Source of the DNA: Erinaceus europaeus
Lineage: Eukaryota; Chordata; Mammalia; Eulipotyphla; Erinaceidae
Assembly: GCF_950295315.1 (NCBI RefSeq)
Contig: NW_026647686.1
Coordinates: forward strand, 31,805 to 95,804
Reading direction: 5' to 3'
Length of the DNA: 64,000 nt
Position 1 is the stretch's first letter. Each line of letters starts with the position of its first letter. The notes beneath the pieces were generated by a model, which was not told the origin of the DNA, ran no database searches, and saw only the letters and a program-made list of their open reading frames with translations. Positions 33,508 to 44,376 of this stretch are shown one piece after another. Made by a program: the position numbers and the translations under genes.

Positions 33508-33691
33508 ATGCATTGGATCAACCTTCCCGTGGTGCATCCCGTGAGTACCCATTCATTGGGGAAACTGACGATCCTTCCTAGCCGACTGAATCCACATGGA
33601 TCCCAGTCACTTTCAAAGTCAGCAACAAGCAGCTCAACCTGACGCTGTTGACTGGCTACGGAAGAAGGGCAAACGCTAGAAGAAGAAGAAG
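33508..33691 (+). mobile_element. Short non-autonomous element with a Vingi 3' end
   Basis: Inserted in a SINE with a 6-bp TSD ACTGGG (33502-33507 and 33692-33697). The last 60 or so bases (CAACCTGACGCTGTTGACTG...AAACGCTAG, then AAGAAGAAGAAG) match the 3' terminus of the Vingi element at 62785-62840. The first 120 bases (ATGCATTGGATCAACCTTCC...) match nothing else here, so it is a deletion derivative or a Vingi-dependent SINE rather than simple 5' truncation. Confidence 0.82.
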
Positions 33692-34002
33692 ACTGGGGGG
33701 CTCGGTACCTACACTAAGAATCCACTGCTCCTGGAAGCCATTTTTCCCATTTTATTGGATAAGATTGAGAGAGGAGGGGCAGATAGAGAGGGGTAGAGAG
33801 AAATAGACACTTTCACCACTTGTGAAGCGACTTTGCCGCTGGTGGGGAGCCAGGGGCTTGAACCGAAATCCTTGAGGAGGGCCTTTCGCTTCCTACTATG
33901 TGCATTTAACTCAGTGCACCACCTCCTCACCCCCCAGTAATAATTTTCTTTCCTACTCAATTTAGTCTTATGACTGACACAAGAATTTTTATATGATTTA
34001 CT

Positions 34003-34200
34003 TTTAAAAATATTTTTATAATTTTATGATTTTATGTATGTATTTTTAAGAGAGAGAGAGAGAGGGAGGGAGAGAGAGAAAGAGACCTGCAGCAGTTTTA
34101 TTGCTTGCAAAGTTTTCCTCCTGCAGATGGGGAATGGGGGCTTGAACCCAGGTCCTCATGCTTACATGCTCTACTGGGTGTGCCATCACCTACCCATTAT
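34003..34200 (-). mobile_element. Hedgehog SINE (type B)
   Basis: The reverse complement has a head near GGGTAGGTGATGGCACACC, the GGTTCAAGCCCCCATTCC box, the CTGCAGGAGGAAAAC core and a long GA/CT tract. Confidence 0.86.
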
Positions 34201-34649
34201 ACTGATACTTTTTGTTTTTATTAGGTCCGTTATTACATGAATCAATCGTGAGATGATTGATTCTGCAAGGTGGGTAATTCATTTGCAATGTAAAGAATCA
34301 TTCTTCCATTTGCCTGCTTTAGAAGTAGGTACCTTCATGTGTCTTCTGTTTCTAGAATCATACTAATGTGTCACATAGCTCTATAAGCTATTTATATATA
34401 AATATGAATATAAATATATAATCAATAGCTAAATGGGAGTGGTGGGAAAGAGAAAAGACACTCTGATCCCTTGGTTGTGTAAAAATAAACCACAGACCCA
34501 TCTCTATCCCATCTATAGTTAAAAGGTTTACAACAAAGTTTTTTTATCAAAGCTGATGTTTGGTATGACTTTTGAATGATTACATAAGTGTGTAAGGCAC
34601 AATGTGTATGTGTGTGTGTATATGTGTGTGTTTTCATCTTGATCAATAG

Positions 34650-34937
34650 AAGTTTTATTATCTTCCTTTTTTTCTTCCCTTTTTGTTATTGCTGGGACTA
34701 CACATAACTGCACAACTTCACTCCTCCAGGAAGACTTTTCTCTCTGTTGTTTTTTTTTTTCTCCCAAAAAAGAGAAAAAGAAAGATAAGAGAGAGGAGGA
34801 GAGATGCCACAACACCAGTCCATTGCTCATGAAGCTCCTACTGGGCCTAGTGCTCCCACGTGGTAGCCAGGGGTCTTGAATCTTGGTCTTTGCATGGAAA
34901 AGTGTGTGCTCCGCTGGGCAAACTATCTCCTAGTTCT
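34650..34937 (-). mobile_element. Hedgehog SINE, diverged
   Basis: The reverse complement retains AAGATTCAAGACCCCTGGCT and CATGAGCAATGGACTGG, with the long-form extra segment at 34680-34735. Confidence 0.7.
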
Positions 34938-35660
34938 AGAACTGCAGCATATTAAGATAAGTTTTGTGTATAGTGCACATGCAATGGAGAGGCAGCTCTC
35001 TATATCAGTCTCCTTATCTGCAACAGGAAGGAGTCATGATTGCACCTAGTAACTCTAAACCATATGAATGATCAACAGAAAATATGTGCACATGCACTTG
35101 ACAATAGATGGTGGTCTTCAGAACCAACAACTTCTCTTCCTCCGCTGTACATTTTGCTGGTGGACATGATGTCAATGTACAGAACAGTAAGAAGCACATA
35201 TGAACTTCTATTCAAAGGAGGTCAGTATTATAGCCTGTCTTAGGCTCCATCCAGCACACCATTACTTTCTTCTCCCATTTAAGACAGAGAGGTCTGTTCT
35301 TCACTTCCCTTGTGGATAGAGCCAGGAATGAAAGTATGGCACCCAAGGACTCAGCTACAAAATCTGAAACACATTCAGAGCTTTCCTCAACAGATGTCTC
35401 AGTAAGAGCATCGAAGTGGAACCCTGGGAAGAGTGGAAAGCAAGGTCATACTGCTAGAAGAGCAGGAAAAAAAAAATTCTTGCCAAACAATCAGTGCAGA
35501 AAGCAGGAAAAAAGACTGTGAATTTATTGATTGGTATGGGGTCTGGTTCTTTCCCTGGAGAGTAGGACATAAAGTTCTCTCTTTGGCTTGACGCAGAACA
35601 ACAGCTGCTTTTCAGTATAGTATATAAGCAACTATGTGAACTTTATGGAACCACAAGATG
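34938..35660. other. Single-copy sequence, no gene seen
   Basis: No repeat or supported frame. Confidence 0.45.
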
Positions 35661-35672
35661 CTTCAGAGTCTT

Positions 35673-35914
35673 TTTTTTTAAATTTATTTCCTTATTGGGG
35701 AATTAATGTTTTACATTCAACAGTAAATACAATAGTTTGTACATGCATAACATTCCCCAGATTCCCATTTAACAATACAACCCCCACTATGTCATTCATC
35801 ATCTTTCATGGACCTATATTCTCCCCACCCACCCACCCCAGAGTCTTTTACTTTGGTGCAATACGCCAATTCCATTTCAGGTTCTACTTGTGTTTTCTTT
35901 TCTAATCTTGTTTT
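35673..35914 (-). other. L1 3' UTR with G-rich run
   Basis: The minus strand carries four G-runs (plus-strand CTCCCCACCCACCCACCCCA, 35821-35840), a potential G-quadruplex as known for L1 3' UTRs, followed by the poly-A end. Confidence 0.85.
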
Positions 35915-38900
35915 TCAACTTTGGCCTGAGAGTGAGATCATCCCGTATTCATCCTTCTGTTTCTGATTTATTTCACTCAACATGATTTTTTCAAGGTCCA
36001 TCCAAGATTGGCTGAAAACGGTGAAGTCACCATTTTTAACAGCTGAGTAGTATTCCATTGTGTATATAGACCACAACTTGCTCAGCCACTCATCTGTTGT
36101 TGGACACCTGGGTTGCTTCCAGGTTTTGGCTATTACAAATTGTGCTGCCAAGAACATATGTGTATCCAGATCTTTTTGGATGGATGTGTTGAGTTCCTTA
36201 GGATATATCCCCAGGAGGGGAATTGCAGGGTCATAGGGTAGGTCCATTTCTAGCCTTCTGAGAGTTCTCCAGACTGTTCACAGAGTTTGGACCAATTGAC
36301 ATTCCCACCAGCAGTGCAGGAGGGTTCCTTTGACCCCACACCCTCTCCAGCATTTGCTGCTGTTCCCTTTTCTGATGTATGACATTCTCACAGGAGTGAA
36401 GTGATATCTCATTGTTGTCTTGATTTGCATTTCTCTGACAATCAGAGACTTGGAGCATTTTTTTCATGTGTTTCTCAGCCTTTTGGATATCTTCTGTGGT
36501 GAATATTCTGTCCAAGTCCTCCCCCCATATTTGGATGGGGTTATTTGTTGTCTTGTTGTTGAGTCTGGCAAGCTCTTTATATATGTTGGTTATTAAACAA
36601 TTATCTGATGTATGACACATAAAGATCTGCTCCCATTCAATGAGGGGTCTCTTGGTTTGGGTAGTGGTTTCTTTTGCTGTGCAGAAGCTTTTTATTTTAA
36701 TGTAGTCCCATAGGTTTATACTTGCCTTAGTCTTCTTTGTAATTGGATTCGTTTCATTGAAAATGTCTTTAAAATTTATAAGGAAAAGAGTTCTGCCAAT
36801 ATTTTCCTCTAAGTATTTGATAGTTTGTGGTCTAACATCCAAGTCCTTGATCCACTTGGAATTTACTTTTGTATTCAGTGAAATACAGTGATTCAGTTTC
36901 ATTCTTCTGCATGTTTCAACCCACTGTTTCCAACACCATTTGTTCAAGAGACTCTGCTTTCCCCATTTAATAGTTTGGGCACCTTTGTCAAAGATTAGAT
37001 GACCATAGGTGTGGGGCCTCATTTCTGGGCTCTCAATTCTATTCCACTGGTCAGTGTGTCTATTGATGTTCCAGTACCAAGCAGTTTTGATGACAATGGC
37101 CCTATAATACAGTTTGAGATCTGGGAGTGTGATGCCTCCCGTTCTGTTCTTTTTTCTCAAGATTGTTTTGGCAATTCTAGGTCATTTCTGGTTCCAGATA
37201 AACATTTGTAGCATTTTTTCTATTCTCCTAAAAAATGTGCTTGGGATTTTGATGGGGATAGCATTAAATCTGTAGATGGCTCTGGGTAATATATTCATTT
37301 TGATGATGTTAATTCTTCCAACCCATGAACATGGACTATCTTTCCACTTCTTTGTGTCTTTTTCAATTTCTTTGAGTAGTGACTCATAATTTTCAGTATA
37401 CAAGTCTTTCACTTCTTTGGTTAGGTTTACTCCTAGATATTTTATTGTTTTTGTTGCTATAGTAAAAGGAATTGTTTTCTGGATTTCAATTTCTTCTTAG
37501 TGTTTGCATAGAGGAATGCCACTGACTTTTGAATGTTAATTGTGTAGCCTGACACCTTACTGTATTGCCTGATGATTTCCAAAAGCTTCTTGCTGGATTC
37601 CTTAGGTTTTTCCATGTATACTATCATGTCATCTGCAAATAAGGAGAGTTTGACTTCTTCTCTTCCAATCTGTATGCCTTTAATTCCTTGCTCCTGCCTG
37701 ATTGCTATGGCAAGAACTCCCAACACTATGTTGAATAGTAATGGTGATAGTGGGAAGCCCTGTCTAGTACCTGATCTGAGTGGAAATGCTTCCAGTTTTT
37801 CACCATTGAGTATGATGTTGGCTGTAAGTTTGCTATATATAGACTCCACTATCTTCAGGAATTTTCCATCTATTCCCATTTTTTGTAGTGTTTTGATCAT
37901 AAAGGGATGTTGTATTTTGTCAAAGGCTTTCTCTGCATCTATTGATATGACCATGTGGTTTTTGGTCTTGCTTTTGTTGATGTGGTGGATCACATTGATT
38001 GATTTACATATATTAAACCAAGCTTGCATGCCTGGGATAAACCCTACTTGGTCATGATAGACAATCTTTTTGATATACTGCTGTATCCGGTTGGCTAGAA
38101 TTTTGTTCAATATTTTTGCATCTATGTTCATCAGAGATATTGGTCTGTAGTTTTCTTTTTTGGTTGTGTGCCTGTCTGCTTTTGGTATCAGAGTGATGTT
38201 GGCTTCATAGAAGCTGGCAGGGAGTATTCCAGTGACTTCAATCTTCTGGAAGACTTTTAAAAGTAGAGGTATTAGTTCTTCTTTGAAGGTTTTGTAGAAT
38301 TCATTTGTAAAACCATCTGGTCCAGGACTTTTATTTTTGGGGAGATTTTTGATAACTGTTTCAATTTCATTAGCTGTGATGGGCCTGTTCATGTTATCCA
38401 CTTCCTCTTTACTTTGTTTTGGAAGTTGGTAGGTGTCTAGAAAATCGTCCATTTCTTCCAGGTTCTCTAGCTTGGTGGCATATAGTTGTTCATAGAAGCC
38501 TCACATGATATGTTGAATTTCTGCGGTGTCTGTTGTGATATCTCCTCTTTCATTTACTATCCGATTTATTTGGGTCTTCTCCCTTTTTTGTTTTGTGAGT
38601 CTGGCTAGAGGTTTGTCGATTTTGTTTACTCTTTCGAAGAACCAACATTTACTTTCATTGATCTTTTGTATGGTTTTACTATTCTCAATGTTGTTTATTT
38701 CTGCCCTAACTTTAGTGATTTCTGTCTTTCTCATTGCTTTAGGGTTCCTTTGTTGTTCTTCTTTTAGGTCTTTTAGATTTAAAATCAGGCTGTTTATTTG
38801 TGCTTTTTCTTGTTTCCTAATGTGTACTTGTATAGCTATGTACTTCCCTCTTAGGACTGCTTTAGCTGTGTCCCAAATATTTTGATAGCTTGTGTCTTTA

Positions 38901-39731
38901 TTTTCATTGAAGTCTTGAAACATTTTGATTTCTTCCTTAATTTCCTCTTTGACCCAGCAGTTGTTAAGAAGTGTACTGTTGAGCTTCCACATTTTGGCAC
39001 TGTTACTAATTTTTTGTTGATTGTTAAGTGTTACTTTAATTCCACTGTGGTCTGAGAAGATGCTTGGGATGATTTCAATGCTCTTGAATTGGCTGATGCT
39101 GTCTTTGTGGCCTAATATACGGTCTATCCTTGAGAATGACCCATGTGGATTTGAGTAAAGTGTGTATTCCAGTTTCTTCAGAATGACTCTGAAAATGTCC
39201 AGTAGTTCTAGTTTATCTATCTCTTCATTTAGCTCCCTTATGTCTTTATTGATTTTCTGCCTGGATGATCTGTCAAGTTGAGAGAGTGCGGTGTTGAAGT
39301 CCCCTACTATGACTGTGTTACTGTTAATATATTTCTGTAGCTCTTTCAGTAGAAGTTTGATGTATTTAGATGGCTTCTCATTGGGTGCATAGATGTTAAT
39401 AATAGTTAAGTCCTCTTGATTGACTGATCCTCTGAGCATTAACTACTGTCCATTCCTATCTTTTTTTAATCTTATCTATTTTAAAGTATATCATGTCAGA
39501 TATGAGAATAGCTGCTCCTGCCCTTTTTTGTGGGCCATTGGCTTGTATGATAGTTTTCCATCCTTTCACTTTAAGTCTGTGCTTGTCTTGTTGAATTAGG
39601 TGGGTTTCCTGTAGACAGCATATTGTTGGGTTGTGTTTTCTGATCCATCTTCCTACTCTGTGTCTTTTAATAGGTGAATTCAGGCCATTGACAGTTATTG
39701 ATATCAAAGATTGAAGATATTTTAATGCCAT
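35915..39731 (-). pseudogene. L1 ORF2 (endonuclease and reverse transcriptase), broken
   Basis: Covers the whole ORF2: endonuclease with VNGLNSP and CLQETHL near the start (39731-39456) and FSDHSGIKV (near 39030); reverse transcriptase with [13 protein letters not shown] and [12 protein letters not shown] (FADD catalytic box near 37640); and a C-terminal region ending near 35915. Breaks: a frameshift between about 39456 and 39440; an in-frame TGA at 38501-38503; a frameshift between about 37500 and 37410; a TGA at 37182-37184; and a frameshift near 36240. Both TGA codons sit where CGA (Arg) is expected, the classic result of methyl-CpG decay. It cannot make a working enzyme as it stands. Confidence 0.93.
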
Positions 39732-39787
39732 TCTTGTAGAGTTTTAGAGTGTTTTGATATATGTCCTATTTGTGGTGGTCTGGTTGT

Positions 39788-40744
39788 TTATTGGAGATCT
39801 TTCAGAACTTCTTTCAGGGCAGGCTTGGTGATGGTTGATTCCTTCAACTGTTGCTTGTTTGAGAAGGTTTTGATGCCTCCATCTAGTCTGAATGACAGTC
39901 TAGCAGGATATAGTATTCTTGGCTGAAAGCCTTTCTCATTGAGCACTCGATAGATATCTTGCCATTCTCTTCTGGCCTGTAGTGTTTGTATGGAGAAGTC
40001 TGCTGCTAATCTTATGGGTTTCCTTTGTAGGTGACTCTTTGTTTTTTCTCTTGCAGCCTTCAGGATCCTTTCTTTATCCTTATTCCTTTCCATTCTAAGT
40101 ATGATATGTCTTGGTGTCTTTAGGTCTGGGTTAATTCTGTTTGGGACCCTCTGGGCTTCTTGAATTTTTATGTCTTTGATGTTGTCTAGACTAGAGAAGT
40201 TTTCAGCTACTATGGCCTGGAAAATTCTTTCTTCCTCTGGTATGCCAATAATGCGGATATTGTTTCTTTTGAAGTCATCCCATAGGACTCTGTTGTTGTT
40301 TTCAGCATCTCTTAATCTCTTTTTGAGATCTCTTACTTCTTTTTTAGTTGTCTCTAATTCATCCTCAACCTTGCTAATTCTGTCTTCAGCTTCATTGATT
40401 CTATTCTCTCTGACCTCTACTGTTTTCTGGAGTTCATCTATTTTGTTGCCCTGTTCTGATACTGTTTTAGCTTGTTCAGCTGGTTGCATTCTTAGGTCAG
40501 CGATTTCAGGTTTCAGCTCTCTAATAACCATGAGATAATTAGTATTTTCTTCCATATTCTCACTTGTTGTTCCTGCATTTCTGGTTAAAATTTTTTCAAA
40601 TTCTTTATTCACTCCTGTTATTATTTCTTTAGCTAATGTTTGGATGTTGAACTCATTATTTTGTGCTTCACCCTCTGGAGGACTTTTAGCTAGACTCTTG
40701 TCCTGGTTCGATTCTCCAATATTTTTTCTTGTTGTTTCAACCAT
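39788..40744 (-). CDS. L1 ORF1 protein (RNA-binding chaperone), intact frame
   Basis: A complete 318-residue frame from ATG (40744) to stop. L1 ORF1p coats L1 RNA as a trimer and acts as a nucleic-acid chaperone in the cytoplasmic ribonucleoprotein. Residues about 65-150 form a heptad-rich coiled coil full of E, K, R and L (NKIDELQKTVEVRENRINEA and on). An RRM-like start NNIRIIGIPEEE follows at about 160-175. The C-terminal domain has RKPIRLAADFS, TLQARREWQDIY and FQPRILYPARLSF. The length is typical of mammalian ORF1p (about 340). ORF2 begins about 56 bases downstream, as usual. No stop or shift is seen, unlike ORF2. Confidence 0.93.
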   Translation of the reverse strand: MVETTRKNIGESNQDKSLAKSPPEGEAQNNEFNIQTLAKEIITGVNKEFEKILTRNAGTTSENMEENTNYLMVIRELKPEIADLRMQPAEQAKTVSEQGNKIDELQKTVEVRENRINEAEDRISKVEDELETTKKEVRDLKKRLRDAENNNRVLWDDFKRNNIRIIGIPEEERIFQAIVAENFSSLDNIKDIKIQEAQRVPNRINPDLKTPRHIILRMERNKDKERILKAAREKTKSHLQRKPIRLAADFSIQTLQARREWQDIYRVLNEKGFQPRILYPARLSFRLDGGIKTFSNKQQLKESTITKPALKEVLKDLQ

Positions 40745-41502
40745 TTTATATATTATGTTATGAGTTCCCTTTATCAGTACTTTTCAAATTATTGATCACT
40801 ATTGCCTGGATTGACTTGTGTCTAAGTAAGTTAATTAAAGGGTTCACAGTGATGGAAGTTAACAGTTATTTCAATTCCTGAGTTGGAGCTCAGTGGTTTA
40901 AAAGTCTCTTTCTTTTTCTTTTTTTTTTTCCTTCCCTGTAGGCTATGGGAGCCTGAGGGCTTTTAAACTATCAATAGGCTTCTTAGCTTAATCACTGACT
41001 TCTGACCAAGAGATAAAGTAGGGTGTGGCAGAGATAATCCAGTGGTTATGCAAAGAGACTTTCACAGCACCTCAGCTATGCCAAGGAGGTATCGGTCTTA
41101 TCCTGAGTTTCCCGGTTAGATCTCTGTCCCCTGGTGTCCCTCCCTGTCACTGCTCCAGATTCTGAGGGTAGTAGCAATGGAGACTCAGAGTTGCACTTGG
41201 TGAGTCTCTGGGGAGTCCTCTCCTCCCTTCAGCTGTCCCCTTGTTGGTGGAGCAGACTGGAGGTCGTGTCTCGACTGATAAACTGCTGAACTGTTAGCAG
41301 TCACTTAATCTCTCCTTAGGCTCCTCTCTCCTCTCTGTCACCAGCCACACGTGTTTGTGATTTACTGGGTTCCTGTGGTCATTCTAGTCCTGTCTTGTTT
41401 CGGTCCCGGGTGGTCTCCTTTGGTATTCCTAGTTGATCCGGGAGAGGAGAGGAGAGGAGAGGAGAGAAAGCGATCTGCTGCTCGTAGCCGCCTCCGGAAG
41501 TC
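40745..41502 (-). promoter_or_regulatory. L1 5' UTR / internal promoter
   Basis: About 760 bases between the 5' end and ORF1, GC-richer than its surroundings in the distal 250 bases. The first 60 minus-strand bases hold CTTCCGGAGGCGGC and a (TCTCC)n run (plus-strand GAGAGGAGAGGAGAGG at about 41441-41466). Internal RNA polymerase II promoter activity is known for L1 5' UTRs; activity here is inferred. Confidence 0.75.
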
Positions 41503-41514
41503 CTTCAGAGTCTT

Positions 41515-41954
41515 CTTGTATGTTCCCTGCTCCTATTCTAGGACCAGTCATTTCTCTACTACCCCTGCCTCCTTTCACTGGAGCATGGAATGCAAATTTG
41601 GATAATAGGTGAGAGCTCCTTGCTCTGGCTATTGGGGTAGCCCTGATTCTAGTATTTCTCAGTTGACAAAACAACACAGTATATATGTAAACTGACCCAT
41701 GTGTATAAATATAAATATATCTCTGCATACGTATCTATACTAAGTCCCATGTCTAATCCATTACACACATCCTTCCAGACTCCTCCTACTGATTACCTAT
41801 AATTGTGTCATTGCAATGAGGGTTTTCTGAAACATGATTTGCTTTCTCACACAGTACCTTACATTATGACCTCACATATATATATATATTTTTTTTTAAT
41901 TTGCAAGCATTAAGACTTTTTGTACCAAGGAGTTGTATTGATTATAATAAAAGC
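41515..41954. other. Flank of the L1; AT-rich, no gene seen
   Basis: Contains ATATATATA runs near 41700 and 41877. No repeat assigned. Confidence 0.4.
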
Positions 41955-42140
41955 ATAGTGAAATAGTCTAGCTGGTAGAGCACTGTATTTACATTACTGG
42001 AGTTCCCAATTCAATCCCCATCACCACAAGTACCAAAAGGGTGTTTTGTCTTTTCCCTCTCTCTCTCTCTCTCTCTCTCTATTTTCCCTCTATCTCATAT
42101 GAATCTCTTTCTCATATGTAATAAATGCAATAACAATTAA
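41955..42140 (+). mobile_element. Hedgehog SINE (type C/D)
   Basis: TAGTCTAGCTGGTAGAGCAC head, CCAATTCAATCCCCATCACC box, CT-rich tract, AATAAATGCAATAACAATT tail. Confidence 0.8.
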
Positions 42141-42237
42141 AAAATTGCATTGTCGTGTATCTATCCTTACTGTACCATGTAAAATAGATTTGATACCTTA
42201 AAAAAATTCCCTCTTACATATTCCATCTGTTCTTACA

Positions 42238-42371
42238 AGGGAGCCAGGGGGTGGCACACCTAGTTAAGTGCATACAATACAGTGTGCAAGGACCCAGGTT
42301 CAAACCCTTGGTCCCCACCTTCAGGGGGAAGCTTCACAAGTGGTGAAGCAGGGCTGCAGATGTCTCTCTCT
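42238..42371 (+). mobile_element. Tailless hedgehog SINE (type B) with 17-bp TSD
   Basis: TTCCATCTGTTCTTACA (42221-42237) and TTCCATCTGATCTTACA (42372-42388) flank a copy that stops at GATGTCTCTCTCT, without the rest of the pyrimidine tract or any A tail. Confidence 0.9.
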
Positions 42372-42421
42372 TTCCATCTGATCTTACATGCTGTTACTTT
42401 TTCCATTAGAACCATTGACAT

Positions 42422-42575
42422 AGGCAGGCAAGACAGCTCCCTTGGCTAGTGCTCTTACTTTGTCATGCCTATGACCCAGGTTCAAGCCTGGCCCTGGCCA
42501 TACTGAAAAGGAAACTTCAGTGTTACAGTGCCTTTCTGTCTCTCTACTTTTATCTCTGTTTTCCTAGCTGAAAAT
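42422..42575 (+). mobile_element. Hedgehog SINE (type D)
   Basis: GCAGGCAAGACAGCTCCCTT head, CCCAGGTTCAAGCCTGGCCC box, GAAACTTCAGTGTTACAGTG body. Confidence 0.83.
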
Positions 42576-42869
42576 GTTGACTCAGGGCACTGAAGTCCTA
42601 GTGAAGGGGGGGGAGAGCTATTGTCATGTGAATACAAACTAATTTAAATTCCCTCTTTGATGATTTTACATCCGTTTCATATCTGTGCCGACTTCTGATG
42701 CTTGTTTTACCTCTTCAGGCCACAGTTTTTTTTTGATTTGGCAAGGCTTTTTGGTAAAAGTTGGACATGTTTTTTCAGTGATCAAAGTTTAGGTAAAATA
42801 GTGGGTGGGTGGTAATCTGGCTAGGATTGGGGCCCTGAGGAAAAGATCATAGTCTGGGTGATTTAAAAA
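42576..42869. other. Single-copy sequence, no gene seen
   Basis: No repeat recognised. Confidence 0.4.
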
Positions 42870-43049
42870 TTCAGACTACTACACATAACTTACAGAACAC
42901 ATAGTTCACCCTGGCAAGGACCCAGGTTTGAGTCCCTAGCACCACATGGGAGCTCTTGTACCACGGGCAGATTCATGGACGGTGGAGTGGTGTTCTCTCT
43001 CTGTCTCTATTGGAAATTGAAAGGAAAAAGAGAGAGAGAGAGAGAGAGA
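42870..43049 (+). mobile_element. Hedgehog SINE (type C/D)
   Basis: CCCAGGTTTGAGTCCCTAGC box and GGTGGAGTGGTGTTCTCTCT body, ending in a (GA)n run at 43029-43049. Confidence 0.75.
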
Positions 43050-43226
43050 GTTGACCAGGACAGGTAGAACTGTGTAGGTGCTAAGATTTGGCAGGCCATT
43101 AAAACGTATTATTAGCATGTAATATATATATATGTAAAATAGATAGGCATACATTTTATCAAAAATATGAAGTACTTATACAATGAAAATTCAAAACATT
43201 GCTGAAAGTGATTAAAGAAAACCTAG

Positions 43227-43472
43227 GCTGGGAGTCCAGAGGTAGTGCAGCTGGTTAAGTGCACGTGGCACAAAGTGCAAGGACTGAGGTAAGGATCACG
43301 CTTGGAGCCCCTGGCACCCCACCTGCAGAGGAGTCGCTTCACAGGTGGTGAAGCAGGTGTCTATCTTTCTCTTCCCCTCTCTGTCTTCCCATCCTCCTTC
43401 CATTTCTCTCTGTCCTATCGAACAATGACGATGTCAATAACCACAACAATAAAACAACAAGGGTAACCAAAG

Positions 43473-43516
<44 letters not shown>
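43227..43516 (+). mobile_element. Hedgehog SINE (type A) with (TA)n tail
   Basis: GGGAGTCCAGAGGTAGTGCA head, CACCTGCAGAGGAGTCGCTT core, ACAACAATAAAACAACAAGG tail and then a 20-unit TA run (43476-43516). Confidence 0.92.
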
Positions 43517-43519
<3 letters not shown>

Positions 43520-43814
43520 TAGGGAAACGGAAAGATAGCCATACTCATTCATGAATGGGAAAATCCAATAATATTAAGAAAGCAGCATTCTCTAGAGTGA
43601 TCTGCAGGTATAATGCATTCCCTGTTTAATTTACAAGAGACAACGGGGAAGGACAGATCCTCAAATCACATGAAACTTCAAGAAGTCTTCATTAAAATTC
43701 ATTAAAACAGAAATAATCTTGAGAAAAATAAAAAGAGTACTGAACCTCCTGATTTTTACCATACAAGCCTACAGTAATAAAAACAAAACAAACACTGGCA
43801 CAGACTAGACACAG

Positions 43815-44110
43815 GAGGTGGGCAGGTGGTGGCACACTCAGTAGAGCCCACACATCATCATCAACAAGGACCTAAGTTCAAGCCCCAGTCCCTACCTGCA
43901 GAGGAAAACTTCACAAGCAGTGAAGCAGTACTGTGGGTCTCTCTCTCTCTCTCCCTCCCTTGCCAATTTCTCTCTTTCCTATCAAATAAAAACATAAGGG
44001 GAAAAGGGGAGTAGGGAATCGATGGCCAGCAAAAGCAGCAGATTATGGCACAGGCATCAAACCCCAGCAATAGCCCTGGAGGCCATACAAAATAATAATA
44101 AGAAGAAGAA
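43815..44110 (+). mobile_element. Hedgehog SINE (type B, long form)
   Basis: GTGGGCAGGTGGTGGCACAC head, AAGTTCAAGCCCCAGTCCCT box, GTGAAGCAGTACTGTGGGTC, and the long-form extra segment near 44035-44085. Confidence 0.88.
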
Positions 44111-44376
44111 TAGAAATAATAGACACATATAATTAATAGACTATAACTTAGAATTCAGACATAAGCCCAAACATATGGTCAATTTATTTTTGACAAGTGT
44201 GCCAAATTCATTCAATGACAAAAGACCAATTTATTCATCAGAGAGCTGTGGGCAATTATTTCCCCATATGCAAATGAATGAAGATCTCTCCTCACACCAC
44301 ATATAGGGAGGTGGGGCTACAGAGTAGCAGCAGCTGTGTCTCTCTCCTCTTTCCCGTCAACTAAGAATAGCAAAGA

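Larger units (their letters stand above)
33415..33936 (-). mobile_element. Hedgehog SINE (type A, long form) carrying an insertion
   Basis: Outer parts match the SINE reverse complement: CCAGGGTTATCACTGGG before the insert, then GGGGCTCGGTACCTACACTA, CACTTGTGAAGCGACTTTG and GGGGAGCCAGGGGCTTGAAC after it. AGTAATAGTTTCC / AGTAATAATTTTC copies at about 33380, 33412 and 33937 indicate its TSD. Confidence 0.85.
35673..41502 (-). mobile_element. Full-length LINE-1 (L1), about 5.8 kb
   Basis: Both ends are defined. The 3' end is a poly-A (TTTTTTTT at 35671-35679 on the plus strand) next to CTTCAGAGTCTT (35661-35672), and the same 12-mer recurs at 41503-41514 just beyond the 5' end, whose minus-strand start GACTTCCGGAGGCGGCTACG has the CTTCCGGAGG look of mammalian L1 5' ends. 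In order on the minus strand: 5' UTR, ORF1 (intact), ORF2 (broken), 3' UTR with a G-rich run, and AATAAG near the tail. It looks young but is inactive because of ORF2. Confidence 0.95.

Noticed and set aside
36999..37211. Plus-strand frames across 36999-40538 as genes
   Set aside because: Antisense shadows of L1 ORF2 and ORF1.
41215..41502. CpG-rich promoter of a host gene
   Set aside because: It lies inside the 5' UTR of the full-length L1, bounded by the L1 TSD.
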